DNA from: Aphodoplasma sp045592745
GTDB lineage: Bacteria > Bacillota > Clostridia > UBA1381 > UMGS1253
Direction of reading: 5' to 3'
NCBI GenBank assembly: GCA_045592745.1
Contig: JAZNVH010000011.1
Span: 38,258 to 102,257, forward strand
DNA: 64,000 nt
Below the pieces are notes generated by a model. The model searched no databases and was not told the DNA's origin. It saw nothing but the letters and a program-made list of their open reading frames with translations. The translations under genes and the position numbers were made by a program. This document shows positions 18,301 to 27,229 of this stretch, one piece after another; the stretch's first letter is position 1; the number at the start of each line of letters is the position of its first letter.

Positions 18301-18647
18301 AGCTTATCTTTGGTATCGTTGCTAAGACAAAGTCAATCGAGGGTGGCGTAAGACTTACACTTGCTAACGCAGATGGTGATGTTACTACTGCTGAAACAAT
18401 CAACGTTCCGAACACAGCTAAGGTTGTTTACTACAACGCAGCTGCAAATGATGCAAGAAAGCTTGCAGAAGCTGCTGTAACAGATATCATAGAATCACCT
18501 ATTGCTTATAAACTTGCAAATGGTAACTATGATTATGCGGATCCTGATTTTGTTAGTCAAATTCAGCACCTCAACTATGCATTCATCAGAGTTTACAAAG
18601 ACGTTGTAACAGAAGTTATCTTCGTACGTTACGCTAGCGATCTTTAA
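15336..18647 (+). CDS. S-layer homology domain surface protein 1
   Basis: 1103 residues, exported. Residues 1-24 are a signal peptide (Lys-rich start, hydrophobic core, AMAG cleavage region). Two clear SLH domains follow (about 28-75 and 88-140; TRAEM, HWASGYV and GYGDGTFGP motifs), with a third weaker one to about 205; these normally bind pyruvylated wall polysaccharide. The remaining roughly 900 residues form a beta-rich ectodomain I cannot name, shared with the proteins at 18813 and 40243. Common motifs are a YWxD-x-E-xxxR segment, LVDTDNDGDYD, FYLNADGEI and a C-terminal YKDVVTEVIFVR. Unlike its paralogues it carries several Pro/Ser/Thr inserts. Strong promoter, long leader and own terminator suggest an abundant S-layer component. 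Confidence 0.9.
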   Translation: MKNLKKVLALVLACVMVFGTVAMAGSVYPDVADDAIYAESVKALSALGIIKGDENGNFNPDATITRAEMAKILCTMLGTGDIAPANTIFSDVPSSHWASGYVNYAQQYGCIAGYGDGTFGPEDPVTYEQVIKLIMAALGYTPMAEENGGYPTGYLYVAADMEVTERAVGNGPEPAPRGTVAILVCNAMNTPVMERVSYGTEAVWDILDGGSYNGIYGVQSREFKTLLTSKHKVYKVAGKVVDSYKGEASLKDGIVNTEIWDRMKIGVDKLLGATGQNMQPNGEYQYYELNNINAEGTDAAEYVGYESYLYFKVSLTGDINLICVTPKSARNKSIVIEDVANVYDSSIDTVRDADKIQLVTASPSPAPVKYVFSYWNDRETENRITAVDLDLGVKIYKNNKKVTSIDNTSGDTIKASIVPASGKGSITLVDTDNDGDYDLIKTTEIITAVVNTINAKANAIYLKQDGKSSALIYNNLTNFKLNADSSPDLREYKITIDGAEADVADLKEYDVLSIVTNDYANPIFVYIDVTRNVIEGKVTAKRDVLGTVNDYVVIGGEKYKAAAVTNITTAGINIDEEGKFYLNADGEIVLKDTTSVLGGDYAYLYSTGDGNFAGETYVRMFTKDGADVTYKVADKIKINGVQAENATTAFTTDQLIKMFRNNTFVPSTAPAAVVSDLFAAPTPIPTATGTPIPVVANSAVPTSANLTASTLIKCLVDGYNDVDRTAYELIPYTTSPSPAGYGAAGLNRDIAKFVKYKVNSNGEITELNIAAHWATADGQFGYEGFDSDVQWKESLAKFDGGEAIPDNAVVFFVPAVGSIADYSVKTVADLVDGTTYTPYYFTKTEDGPAAVLMFGSRASMDTKSPFAIFAGASSIKVDGDDAYSVTYWKDGAKVEETLTVVDGEYGALAKVAAMNIGDAFIYSMNDNGQADDIHVIFSAGTAPVYNAASPSATPVITHVPTLRAYISTPAGSPAPFQFYGDANNTADNELIFGIVAKTKSIEGGVRLTLANADGDVTTAETINVPNTAKVVYYNAAANDARKLAEAAVTDIIESPIAYKLANGNYDYADPDFVSQIQHLNYAFIRVYKDVVTEVIFVRYASDL

Positions 18648-18670
18648 TCGTAAATAAGTAATAAAATTAA

Positions 18671-18699
18671 ATCGGTGCCGAAAGGCACCGATTTTTTTA
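18671..18699 (+). terminator. Terminator after SLH protein 1
   Basis: 9-bp stem 18671-18679 and 18684-18692 with a GAAA tetraloop, followed by a T-run. Confidence 0.92.
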
Positions 18700-18737
18700 T
18701 GTATTGAAAATGTAACATATATAACAAATGATATCGC

Positions 18738-18766
18738 TTGACTGGATACAATTTTGGTGATATTAT
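18738..18766 (+). promoter_or_regulatory. Promoter of the second SLH gene
   Basis: TTGACT at 18738-18743, 17-bp spacer, TATTAT at 18761-18766. The TTG of the -35 box opens a longer frame but is not the start codon. Confidence 0.75.
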
Positions 18767-18812
18767 ATTATTAGGGTTAATGTCCACTTTAATTACACAG
18801 GAGGGATTTGTT

Positions 18813-21641
18813 ATGCGAGTTACAAAAAAGATTATGGCGCTGGCGCTTTCGCTTGTAATGCTTGTTTCAACAATGATTACAGGCTCTGCGCTTACGTTTA
18901 GCGATGTTACGGACAATACGCGCTATTCAGATGCAATAAATTCGATGGTTGCGTTGGGGCTTTTGGCGGGATATCCTGACGGAACGTTCGGACCGGACAG
19001 AACAATTACAAGAGCTGAATTTGCAGCGGTTATGACGCGAGCAATTGGCATGGAAGCTTTGGTTGGAGGAGCATCAAGCTCAGCGATATTTACTGATATG
19101 GAAGGTCATTGGGCAACTGGATATGTAAAAATAGCCTACGATAGAGGAATAATTCTCGGAATGGGCGACGGAACATTCGCACCTGATTCTCCTGTTACAT
19201 ATGAGCAGGTAGTTAAAATGATAGTGTGTGCACTTGGACGTGAGCAGGCAGCGATTAACAAAGGTGGTTGGCCAAATGGATATCTTGCAGATGCGAGTGA
19301 CATAGAGCTTACAGTGGGAGCTATTCAGGGATCGACAAATACACCTGCATCTCGCGGAATAGTGGCACAGCTTGTATTCAATTCGCTCGAGATAAGAATA
19401 ATGGAGTCTTCTAAGAACGGCAATATGGTGCAGACCAATAAAACCTTGTTAAACGACATGTTAAAAGTAACGAAATTTACAAACATGTTGGTAAGCGAGG
19501 TTGATGGTGTATTATCTATCAATGCAGGCCAAAACAAGGCGAGGGAAGGCGAAATTGTTCTTGAGTCAGGACTTAATGTAGGAGTATATGATTATAAGAA
19601 TGTTATAACATCACCCGAGGCGAGAGATTTTTTAGGATTGTACGTTAGTGGATATTACAAGCAAGACAAATTAAACGACAAAAATGTGCTTTTGAGCATA
19701 AGTTCACAAACAAAGAATAATACAGAGCTAATATTAGCGTCAGAGGATATAGAAAGATTATCATCTTTTACACTTCGTTATTGGAAGGATAAAGAAAGCA
19801 GCAATAGAACAGAAAGCATTACAATATCGCCTACGGCAAAGCTTATATATAATGGCGTAGCGTATGCATATCTTTCGTCGGGCGATTCGACAAAAAGGGA
19901 CTTGACATATTGGCTGGACCCGTCGGGCGCAGGATTTATAAACGGCGAGGTAAGAATGCTTGATTCGGGTGCTGATGGTGTGTATGATTCATTGTTTATA
20001 GACGATTATGAGACATACGTTGTAAAGTCAGCAGTAACAACAAACGATTCTACATATTCGAACAATTATGTTATTTATGATTATTATCAAACGGGCAAAA
20101 ATATACAGATAGATCCGTACGACAGAAATATTACAGTAGATATATACAACGCAAAGACGAATAAAGAGGTTAAAATTGAAAGCTTGAAAGCTATGGATAT
20201 ACTGTCTGTAGCAGCAAGCAGTGACCATTCAATAATAAAGTGCTATGTATCGACAGATGTATTTAGTGGTTCAATAATTTCGACAAAAGGTTCGAACCCG
20301 AAATTGTATTGCATAAACAATGAGTATTATGAGCTTACGAGAGAATTTGAGCAGGTAGTAAACGCGGGCAAGGTTTCAATGGAGATTGGTTCTTCGGGTA
20401 GATTCTACCTTGACAAAACTGGCAAAATAGCTGCAGCTTCAATTACAGAAGCGCAGACAGGAAATTATGTATATATCACAGCTGCAGGAAAGCATGATAT
20501 CATAGGAGAGAATGCAGCAATTGAAATGATAGCTCTTAGCGGTTCTCCTTCAACACCTACAAAGTATAAGGTATCAAACAGCGCAAGAATTAATAACAGA
20601 ACATGCACAAGTACCACAGAGATTCTTGATGCACTTCAAAATTCTGCAGCACTTCTTGCGTCAAACTCTTCGTCGGGAACAAGTAATTCAATGTATTCAC
20701 AGCTTGCAAAGGTTGTAATAAACTCAAGCGGTGAAGTTTCTGCGATTACAACCGTGGCAACAAATGAATCAGGCAATCTTGATGTAGGCAATAATGTAAG
20801 TAGTGGTAAACTAAAAATCGGTCAGACAAACAGACAGTACAGATATTCAGACAACAGCGGTTTTGAAAGTCAGGTATTTATTGATTCATCGACACAGGTG
20901 CTTGTAGTGCCGTCTAACAGACGTGATGCTGATAAATATAAGCGTTCAACAGGCAGCAGATATTTCACAGCGGGCAGAGATTATACAATAGAAGCGTTTG
21001 ATATGAACAGCTCTGCAACTGCAAAGGTGGTTATCGTCTATGGTGATGAAGCTGATATAGCAATTACAAGCGATACACCGGCAAGCCTTGTAATAAGCTG
21101 TGTAGAAATAATCAGCGAAATTACAGGTAGCCGTGCATATAGTCTTGAAGTATATGAGAATGGTGAAATAAAGACATACGAAACAGAAGATTCTTCTTCT
21201 ACATACGCATTAGATGTCGGTGACGTTGCAAGATTTGGATTTAACTCAAGTGGACAGATAAATTCAGTATCGGCTCAGGTTGACGCATCCAATCTTGTGC
21301 CTGCGACAATGAACGGAACGTTAACAGATGAAAATGGTGAATACAGATTTAAGGCAATTCTTGGAACAGTTGTTTCGCTCGTGCCTGATAGAATTATAAT
21401 AGCACCAGCATTTGTTGACGATACAGCAACACCGCCGCTTGTTCAGGATAACAGAGAGGGTTATGCGATAAATCAAGCAGTAAAGGTTTATAGAGTAAAT
21501 ACTAACACAGGCAACATAGAATCCAATGTTGATATTAATAGCATTTTTGAATTTGGTGATATGGCTATTAATTTGAATGCATCAAAGGTTTATGCATACG
21601 CTTTGTCAGGAGATTTGAAGATGGTAGTAATTTATCAATAA
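18813..21641 (+). CDS. S-layer homology domain surface protein 2
   Basis: 942 residues from ATG 18813, which has GGAGGG 7 bases upstream. Residues 1-25 are a signal peptide. SLH domains lie at about 27-75 and 88-140 (TRAEFAAV, HWATGYV, GMGDGTFAP), with a weaker third to about 195. The rest parallels protein 1: NKTLLNDMLKVTKFT after the SLH part, RYWKDKESSNR, LDSGADGVYD, LKAMDILSV, RFYLDKTGKIAA, then KVSNSARIN. It lacks most of the Pro-rich inserts and ends LKMVVIYQ instead of the YKDVV ending of proteins 1 and 3. It is a tandem paralogue with its own promoter and terminator, probably another S-layer or wall-anchored protein. Confidence 0.9.
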   Translation: MRVTKKIMALALSLVMLVSTMITGSALTFSDVTDNTRYSDAINSMVALGLLAGYPDGTFGPDRTITRAEFAAVMTRAIGMEALVGGASSSAIFTDMEGHWATGYVKIAYDRGIILGMGDGTFAPDSPVTYEQVVKMIVCALGREQAAINKGGWPNGYLADASDIELTVGAIQGSTNTPASRGIVAQLVFNSLEIRIMESSKNGNMVQTNKTLLNDMLKVTKFTNMLVSEVDGVLSINAGQNKAREGEIVLESGLNVGVYDYKNVITSPEARDFLGLYVSGYYKQDKLNDKNVLLSISSQTKNNTELILASEDIERLSSFTLRYWKDKESSNRTESITISPTAKLIYNGVAYAYLSSGDSTKRDLTYWLDPSGAGFINGEVRMLDSGADGVYDSLFIDDYETYVVKSAVTTNDSTYSNNYVIYDYYQTGKNIQIDPYDRNITVDIYNAKTNKEVKIESLKAMDILSVAASSDHSIIKCYVSTDVFSGSIISTKGSNPKLYCINNEYYELTREFEQVVNAGKVSMEIGSSGRFYLDKTGKIAAASITEAQTGNYVYITAAGKHDIIGENAAIEMIALSGSPSTPTKYKVSNSARINNRTCTSTTEILDALQNSAALLASNSSSGTSNSMYSQLAKVVINSSGEVSAITTVATNESGNLDVGNNVSSGKLKIGQTNRQYRYSDNSGFESQVFIDSSTQVLVVPSNRRDADKYKRSTGSRYFTAGRDYTIEAFDMNSSATAKVVIVYGDEADIAITSDTPASLVISCVEIISEITGSRAYSLEVYENGEIKTYETEDSSSTYALDVGDVARFGFNSSGQINSVSAQVDASNLVPATMNGTLTDENGEYRFKAILGTVVSLVPDRIIIAPAFVDDTATPPLVQDNREGYAINQAVKVYRVNTNTGNIESNVDINSIFEFGDMAINLNASKVYAYALSGDLKMVVIYQ

Positions 21642-21689
21642 GACGGTTGATGAAGGACATAAAAGTTATAAATAACAAATAATAAAAAG

Positions 21690-21728
21690 CCCTGATGAGC
21701 TTAGTGCTCATCAGGGTAACTTTTTTAA
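21690..21728 (+). terminator. Terminator after SLH protein 2
   Basis: Perfect 11-bp stem 21690-21700 and 21706-21716 with a 5-base loop, then a T-run starting at 21721. It may also serve the converging gene on -. Confidence 0.9.
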
Positions 21729-21749
21729 TTGAGTTTTGAAGGAAAGAAT

Positions 21750-22889
21750 TTAATTTAATGTTGCATTTACTACATCACTGTAAATTATATTGCTTACGCC
21801 GTCTTTTAGGTAAATCATATATGCTCTGGCGTACCACACACTACCTGCGGATACAGAATGTTTAGTTATGCTAAATTGTCCCGAGGGTTTTTGTGAGATT
21901 GCTTTTACTTTGGCAACACCACCTGTGGAAAGATCAAAGTTCTTGCCTGTGTGCACCAAAATTCCTGTTTCAACAAATTCATAATCAAGAGGCAATGATC
22001 TTTCTGCAAGGAAAGCGATTTTGTTTGTAGATGTATTTATATCTGCCACGACAATAGAAAGCGTGGGTTGTTTTTGAATGGGCTGTACATCTTCATATAC
22101 GGCAGATATATTAGTGTTAGTTCCAACATGGAAGCTATATGTTTTATCATAGCTTAATATATTTTTGCCGTTTGACCAATATGCAAATACTTTTCCTTGG
22201 GGAATCAAACTTTCATCAAGGTTAACCACAACTTTTGTATTATATATATATTTACCGCTTCCGGTTCCGCCGGAAACATTTACATCATAAAGCGTGGTTT
22301 TTGGGGTATAACTTGCAATATAGATGCTGTCACCGCTAAGCTCGCTTACATTTATTGTGTTGTTATTAAATGTCTGAGCGATTCCGTTCAGTGTCCATGA
22401 ATCAAAAACGTATCCGTGTACAGATGGAGTTGATGGCACATCAATAGTTTTGCTGTCAGCTGCATATGTTAATGAAATTACATGTCCGTTGCTGTTTTGG
22501 AACGTTACAAGTTTGTTTGGTGTAGTTGGACGAAAAACAGCATTTATTGTTGTGTTGGTGCCGGCCGTTATCACGCATGTTTTATCACGGGTAATAATTC
22601 TGCGTGAATCTACATCTTGCCAATAAAGAAACTCGCAGCCTGTTTCGCTTGCTGTAAGAACAAATTTTGTGCCACTAGCATAATTGCCTGTTATGCCATA
22701 TTTTCTGAGAGTTTCATTTGGCATACCAGCATTTTCAATGATTTGACCACTACCACCGCTTGTAGTTATATTTACTTGCACAATAGGTTCCGTAGATGCT
22801 AAATCTTGTGCATACGTACATGGCGCTATCGTCATAAGTAAAAGTGTTGGCAAAACAAGAAATAATATAAATTTTATACGCATATACAT
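21750..22889 (-). CDS. Secreted protein with InlB B-repeat-like modules
   Basis: 379 residues from ATG 22889 (GGAG 7 bases upstream). A hydrophobic signal peptide ends near CTYAQ at about residue 28. Two or three copies of a beta-grasp-like module follow, ending in F-x-Y/S-W ... T-N-T-x-I-x-A-V-Y/F (about residues 75-118, 130-190 and 210-265). This resembles the listeria/bacteroides and divergent InlB_B repeats of surface adhesins. The C-terminal 110 residues are a further beta-sandwich-like domain with WYARAYMIY, similar to fibronectin-like ends. There is no sortase signal, SLH or membrane anchor, so it may be released or held non-covalently. Function is unknown; its position next to the SLH genes suggests a cell-surface role. 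Confidence 0.75.
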   Translation of the reverse strand: MYMRIKFILFLVLPTLLLMTIAPCTYAQDLASTEPIVQVNITTSGGSGQIIENAGMPNETLRKYGITGNYASGTKFVLTASETGCEFLYWQDVDSRRIITRDKTCVITAGTNTTINAVFRPTTPNKLVTFQNSNGHVISLTYAADSKTIDVPSTPSVHGYVFDSWTLNGIAQTFNNNTINVSELSGDSIYIASYTPKTTLYDVNVSGGTGSGKYIYNTKVVVNLDESLIPQGKVFAYWSNGKNILSYDKTYSFHVGTNTNISAVYEDVQPIQKQPTLSIVVADINTSTNKIAFLAERSLPLDYEFVETGILVHTGKNFDLSTGGVAKVKAISQKPSGQFSITKHSVSAGSVWYARAYMIYLKDGVSNIIYSDVVNATLN

Positions 22890-22957
22890 ACAAATGCTCC
22901 ATTCTGTCGGGATATGGACCGACTAAAATTTTTATAATCAGAAATATACAGATAAGC

Positions 22958-22982
22958 ATAGGAGGACGTTTTGCTCTCCTAT
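22958..22982 (-). terminator. Weak hairpin between isomerase remnant and InlB-like gene
   Basis: 7-bp stem ATAGGAG (22958-22964) with CTCCTAT (22976-22982). The T-rich tail is on the + side only, so the direction of action is unclear. Confidence 0.35.
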
Positions 22983-23011
22983 TTTGCTTTATTATGTCAA
23001 TTAAGAACTGA

Positions 23012-23650
23012 TTAGTCTAAAATGGATTTTATATATCCTGCAATTTCATCACACTGACAGTTTGCAAAGAATAATTCTTTGAATTTTTTGCCGCTTACAG
23101 CACCTTTTAAAAGTTCTTGGTCAATGTTTTTAAGAATAGTCATCATATCAGTGTGTGTAACTTTTTTAACCTCATTAAGAATTTTTGCATTTCTCTGTTC
23201 GGGAACGGCTCTCTCTTTTGGATAGCCACCGCCCCACTCTTCTACAAAAAGCTTTTCAAAAACATACTGAAGATTTAGCTCTGCACCCCATCCCCAACCT
23301 TTTGCGAATGGAAGAGCAATACAGTTACCGTTGTTTACTTGTGTAAACTGGTAAGCATCTGTGGGGTCAACAATATGTCCGCAAAGCACGCCCGGAAAAG
23401 CATTACAAGCAAGCATTGCGCCTTCGCCTGTACCACAACCTGTTATTACAAGGTCAGCAGCCTTTGAGTTTAAAAGAATAGCTGACAAAATACCAATTTG
23501 CACATATGTAAGCTATGATTCGTCTTCTGCCGAATACATACCATAGTTAAAAACGGTGTGTCCCATAGGCTCAACAACTTTTTTAAGAGTATCAACAATT
23601 ACTGCGTTTTTAGCCGCTTGACTATTTTCGTTGATAAGTGCGATTTTCAT
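23012..23650 (-). pseudogene. RpiB/LacA/LacB-family sugar-phosphate isomerase interrupted by an in-frame TAG
   Basis: The full frame runs from ATG 23650 (GAGGTG upstream) to 23012 and would encode 212 residues, the usual length of the long clostridial RpiB/LacAB-type isomerases. Codon 46 (complement of 23513-23515) is TAG. On both sides the sequence is perfectly family-like: MKIALINENSQAAKN before it; LTYVQIGILSA, VITGCGTGEGAMLA with the catalytic Cys, and EEWGGGYPKERAVPEQRN after it. Family members often have Gln here (CAG), so a single C-to-T change would explain it. It may be a recent pseudogene, a sequencing error or, less likely, a suppressed amber. A GTG at 23503 could restart only a truncated protein lacking the first strand. 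Confidence 0.75.
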
Positions 23651-23749
23651 CTTTTTCACCTCTTTTTATTAAATTTTTTGTAAAAAACCTTTGTATAATC
23701 ATTATAATATATGGGATTAAAAAAATCAATACTAAATTGCATCGGCGTA

Positions 23750-23778
23750 TTGACGCAGACTAAAAAGAAGAGTATTAT
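23750..23778 (+). promoter_or_regulatory. Promoter of the polysaccharide deacetylase gene
   Basis: TTGACG at 23750-23755, 17-bp spacer, TATTAT at 23773-23778, 28 bases upstream of the ATG. Confidence 0.75.
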
Positions 23779-23806
23779 ATATTTAAGTCCAAAGGAGGAG
23801 ATATTT

Positions 23807-24664
23807 ATGAAATTTGTAATGAGATACCCTGGCGGTAAAAATTTGGCACTTACATTAAGTTATGATGACGGAGTAGAGCAAGATATTCGCCTCGTTGATA
23901 TTATGTCAAAGCATGGCCTTAAAGGCACATTTAATATAAATGCAGCTTTATTTAATACCTATGGAACTTCTGTTCATAGGAGAATGAGCGGGCCTGAGGC
24001 AGCTAAGCTTTACAAAGAAAGCGGAAACGAGGTTGCGGTTCATACATATGAGCATATTTATATGTCAGAGCCACCTGTGGAAAACCTGACATATCAGATT
24101 TTAAAAGACCGCGTAGAGCTTGAAAAGCTTACGGGCACGATTATTCGCGGAATGGCGTATCCTTATGGTTTTTACTGTACAGACAATGCAGATAATGTTA
24201 TAAACAGCCTCAAAGCTTGTGGTATAGCATATTCAAGAATGACGGGAGCTTCGGAAAAATTCAGTCTGCCTGAAGACTGGCTAAAGCTTAAGCCGACGTG
24301 TCATCACAATCATCCAAGACTTATGGAGCTTTTTGATGCGTTTTTAGAAAACAGAATCCCGTCCGATGCCAAAAACAGAATTATAAATCCGTGCAAGATG
24401 TTTTATCTGTGGGGACACAGCTATGAGTTTGATAATGACAACAACTGGGATGTTATTGAAAATTTTGCAAAACTTGCGGGTGGACACAATGATATATGGT
24501 ATGCTACAAACATTGAGATATATGACTATGTTATGGTGTATCGTCAGCTTCGTTTCAATGCCGAGGCTACACTTGTGCATAACCCGACAGCGACGGATAT
24601 ATGGATTGCAACAGAGTCAAATGATTATGTTGTTAAAGCGGGAGAAACAATATCGTTAGAATAG
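23807..24664 (+). CDS. Polysaccharide deacetylase family protein (NodB-like)
   Basis: 285 residues from ATG 23807, with AAGGAGGAG upstream; longer frames would run through the promoter. The NodB (carbohydrate esterase 4) fold is marked by LSYDDGVEQD near residue 19 (catalytic Asp and metal Asp), HTYEH near residue 75 (metal His pair), the RGMAYPYG motif near residue 115, and WGHSYEFD near residue 200. Enzymes of this family remove acetyl groups from N-acetylated or O-acetylated glycans. No signal peptide is visible, so it probably acts inside the cell, which is unusual for wall-directed family members. It has its own promoter and terminator. Confidence 0.85.
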   Translation: MKFVMRYPGGKNLALTLSYDDGVEQDIRLVDIMSKHGLKGTFNINAALFNTYGTSVHRRMSGPEAAKLYKESGNEVAVHTYEHIYMSEPPVENLTYQILKDRVELEKLTGTIIRGMAYPYGFYCTDNADNVINSLKACGIAYSRMTGASEKFSLPEDWLKLKPTCHHNHPRLMELFDAFLENRIPSDAKNRIINPCKMFYLWGHSYEFDNDNNWDVIENFAKLAGGHNDIWYATNIEIYDYVMVYRQLRFNAEATLVHNPTATDIWIATESNDYVVKAGETISLE

Positions 24665-24679
24665 TTAAAAAGTTTAATA

Positions 24680-24712
24680 AAAAACAGCGGTTTATATTAC
24701 CGCTGTTTTTTT
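24680..24712. terminator. Bidirectional terminator between deacetylase and mutS2
   Basis: 12-bp stem 24680-24691 and 24699-24710 with A/T-rich flanks on both sides; it serves both converging genes. Confidence 0.88.
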
Positions 24713-24721
24713 ACATAAAAA

Positions 24722-27100
24722 CTACTTTAGCTCTGCAATTGTAACGCCGTCCTCGCCTTCGCCGTACATACCGAGGCGGTGCGATTTCACAAGGCGATGG
24801 CGTTTTAGCATATCAGATATCCCCGAACGAAGAATTCCTGTGCCTTTGCCGTGAATTATACTTATCTGTGTAAGACCCGCCATATATGCATCGTCAATAA
24901 ATCTGTCAGTTTCCATCATAGCTTCTTCAAGGTTCATTCCCCGAAGGTCAATCTCTGTTTTTATGTTTGCCTTTTTTGAAATGTATCCAACATATGCTTT
25001 GGATTCTTGTTTTTTATTTTTCTTTTCGTTATCTTTTTTTGCAAGACGCAAATCAGACAGCTTTACCGTTACTTTAAGAACGCCGATTTGTACCTGAACG
25101 TTTTTGTCGGCGTCTGGCTCTTTTATAACCTCGCCCACTTGCCCGAATGATACCACCTCGACACTTTCGCCCACCTTTACGGTTTTTGGTGCACTTTGTG
25201 AAGATTTTTTCTTTAATACATCCGAAAAGCTTTCATCAAGCGCGTCCTCTTTTTTGCGAAGACGTGAGCGTGCATCATCGACGGATTTATCAATGTTTAA
25301 TTTAGATGCGTTTTTCTTTAGCTTATTAAGTTCTTTTATAACAGCGCTGCTTTCTTCTTTTGCATCAAGAATTATGCGTTTTGCCTCACGCCGAGCCTCA
25401 TCAAGCATTTTTTGACGCCTGTCTTCAAGAATTTGCTTTTGCGAGCTGATTTTATCACGCAGTTCGTCTGCCTCTTGGCGAAGAAGAATGGCTTTTTTTG
25501 CTTCTTCATCAGCAATTTTTTTACTTTCATGAAGGTCGGTTATCAAGTCTTCAAAACGCACATTGTCTTCACTCATAAGCGACTTTGCACGCTCGATAAT
25601 ATTCATATCAAGACCAAGCTTTGACGATATTGCAAAGGCATTTGATTTTCCCGGAATACCAATAAGCAGTTTATATGTGGGTTTTAGCGTTTTTACATCA
25701 AATTCGCACGATGCATTACACACACCCGGAGTTGAAATTGCAAACAGTTTAAGCTCGCTGTAATGTGTTGTAGCCGCGGTGGTTGCACCTACAAGGCGAA
25801 GATATTCCAAAATTGCAACAGCAAGCGCTGCGCCTTCGATAGGGTCTGTTCCTGCGCCAAGCTCGTCGAAAAGTACAAGCGAATTTTTGCCAGCCTTATT
25901 TACTATATTTACAATATTTGTCATATGAGAAGAAAAGGTCGAAAGGCTTTGCTCAATGCTTTGTTCATCGCCAATATCTGCCCATATGCTGTCAAAAATT
26001 GCTACTGATGAATTGTCATTTGCGGGAATGTGCAGACCGCACGCTGCCATAATACAAAATAGCCCTATTGTTTTAAGTGTTACTGTTTTTCCGCCCGTAT
26101 TGGGGCCGGTGATAACAAGAGTATCAAAATCGCCGCCAAGAGTTATATCGTTTGCAACAACATTTCTGTGTGCAATAAGTGGGTGGCGTGCCTTTTTTAG
26201 CTGTATAAAGCCTTTGTTATTTAGTTTTGGCTCGCTACCACCGTATTTTGCCGAAAGCCTTGCTTTGCAGAAGATAAAATCAAGCTCACATATTGTTTTA
26301 TAATTTGCCAAAAGAGCATCTTTGTATTCAGATACCTCGGCCGAAAGTGCGGCAAGTATGCGCCCGATTTCCGCCTGCTCTTTTGCCTTTAAATCACGAA
26401 TTTCGTTGTTGGCATTTACAACGCTCATCGGCTCTATAAAAAGCGTTGCACCCGATGAGGATGTATCGTGAACAATACCGTTTACCTCGCTTCGGTACTC
26501 GGCGCGCACGGGTATTACGTATCTGTCGTCGCGCATTGTAACTATCGGGTCCTGAAGATATTTTTTATATCTCTCGGAACGGATGACGGAGTCGAGCATT
26601 TCCTTGATTTTGTCCTGAAGATTTCGTATTTTTCTTCGTATAGACGAAAGCTCTGCGCTTGCATTATCGGCAATTTCCTCTTCTGAAAGGATACACATAT
26701 ATATCTGCTCTTCAAGCGGCTTTACGACCGTAAGTGCATTTCTGATTTCGCCAAGGATTTCGAGTTCTTCGCCGCCGTTTTCAAGGTAGCGCTTGGCATT
26801 CCGCGCGACGTATAAGACGCGTGCAATGTCCAAAAGCTCCTTTGGTGTTAAGACAGAGCCCATTGCGCAGCGCTTGAGTGCGGCTGTTATGTCTGCTATG
26901 GTAAGATTTTGTATCTCACCATATTTTAACAGCATGGATGTGGCTTCATTTGTCTGATTTTGTAAAAACTGTGCCTCTTTTAAATCAGAGGTAGGAATGA
27001 GGTTTAAAATACGTTTTTTCACACTCTCATTACCCGTAAAATCTGCCAGTGTATTTAAAATTTTATCAAATTCAAGTATGCGTAATGCCTTGTTTCCCAT
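24722..27100 (-). CDS. mutS2: Endonuclease MutS2 / ribosome rescue factor RqcU
   Basis: 792 residues, normal length. The order is: coiled-coil core domains (1-300), MutS ATPase with Walker A TGPNTGGKTVT near 332 and Walker B LVLFDELGAGTD near 410, a long Lys/Glu-rich coiled coil (about 515-630), a KOW-like segment, and a C-terminal Smr domain (about 715-792) with IDLRGMNLEEA and IHGKGTGIL. MutS2 lacks mismatch recognition; it suppresses recombination in some species and, in Bacillus, splits collided ribosomes. AGGAGA precedes ATG 27100. It is a single gene between a converging deacetylase and a divergent carboxypeptidase. Confidence 0.96.
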   Translation of the reverse strand: MGNKALRILEFDKILNTLADFTGNESVKKRILNLIPTSDLKEAQFLQNQTNEATSMLLKYGEIQNLTIADITAALKRCAMGSVLTPKELLDIARVLYVARNAKRYLENGGEELEILGEIRNALTVVKPLEEQIYMCILSEEEIADNASAELSSIRRKIRNLQDKIKEMLDSVIRSERYKKYLQDPIVTMRDDRYVIPVRAEYRSEVNGIVHDTSSSGATLFIEPMSVVNANNEIRDLKAKEQAEIGRILAALSAEVSEYKDALLANYKTICELDFIFCKARLSAKYGGSEPKLNNKGFIQLKKARHPLIAHRNVVANDITLGGDFDTLVITGPNTGGKTVTLKTIGLFCIMAACGLHIPANDNSSVAIFDSIWADIGDEQSIEQSLSTFSSHMTNIVNIVNKAGKNSLVLFDELGAGTDPIEGAALAVAILEYLRLVGATTAATTHYSELKLFAISTPGVCNASCEFDVKTLKPTYKLLIGIPGKSNAFAISSKLGLDMNIIERAKSLMSEDNVRFEDLITDLHESKKIADEEAKKAILLRQEADELRDKISSQKQILEDRRQKMLDEARREAKRIILDAKEESSAVIKELNKLKKNASKLNIDKSVDDARSRLRKKEDALDESFSDVLKKKSSQSAPKTVKVGESVEVVSFGQVGEVIKEPDADKNVQVQIGVLKVTVKLSDLRLAKKDNEKKNKKQESKAYVGYISKKANIKTEIDLRGMNLEEAMMETDRFIDDAYMAGLTQISIIHGKGTGILRSGISDMLKRHRLVKSHRLGMYGEGEDGVTIAELK

Positions 27101-27194
27101 TGGCTTTTCTCCTAAACAATTCTTTTGTGTATTAAGTATAACACACTTACAAAAAAATTACAATTAATATAATCATTTAAAGTGTGAAAAACAG

Positions 27195-27223
27195 TTGATA
27201 AAATATATTTTATTTGGTATAAT
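27195..27223 (+). promoter_or_regulatory. Promoter of the D,D-carboxypeptidase gene
   Basis: TTGATA at 27195-27200, 17-bp spacer, perfect TATAAT at 27218-27223; the -10 is preceded by TGG-like bases. Confidence 0.75.
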
Positions 27224-27229
27224 TGACAT

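Noticed and set aside
18738..18812. N-terminal extension of SLH protein 2 from TTG 18738
   Set aside because: That TTG is the -35 box of the promoter, and a signal peptide behind a good ribosome-binding site begins at ATG 18813.
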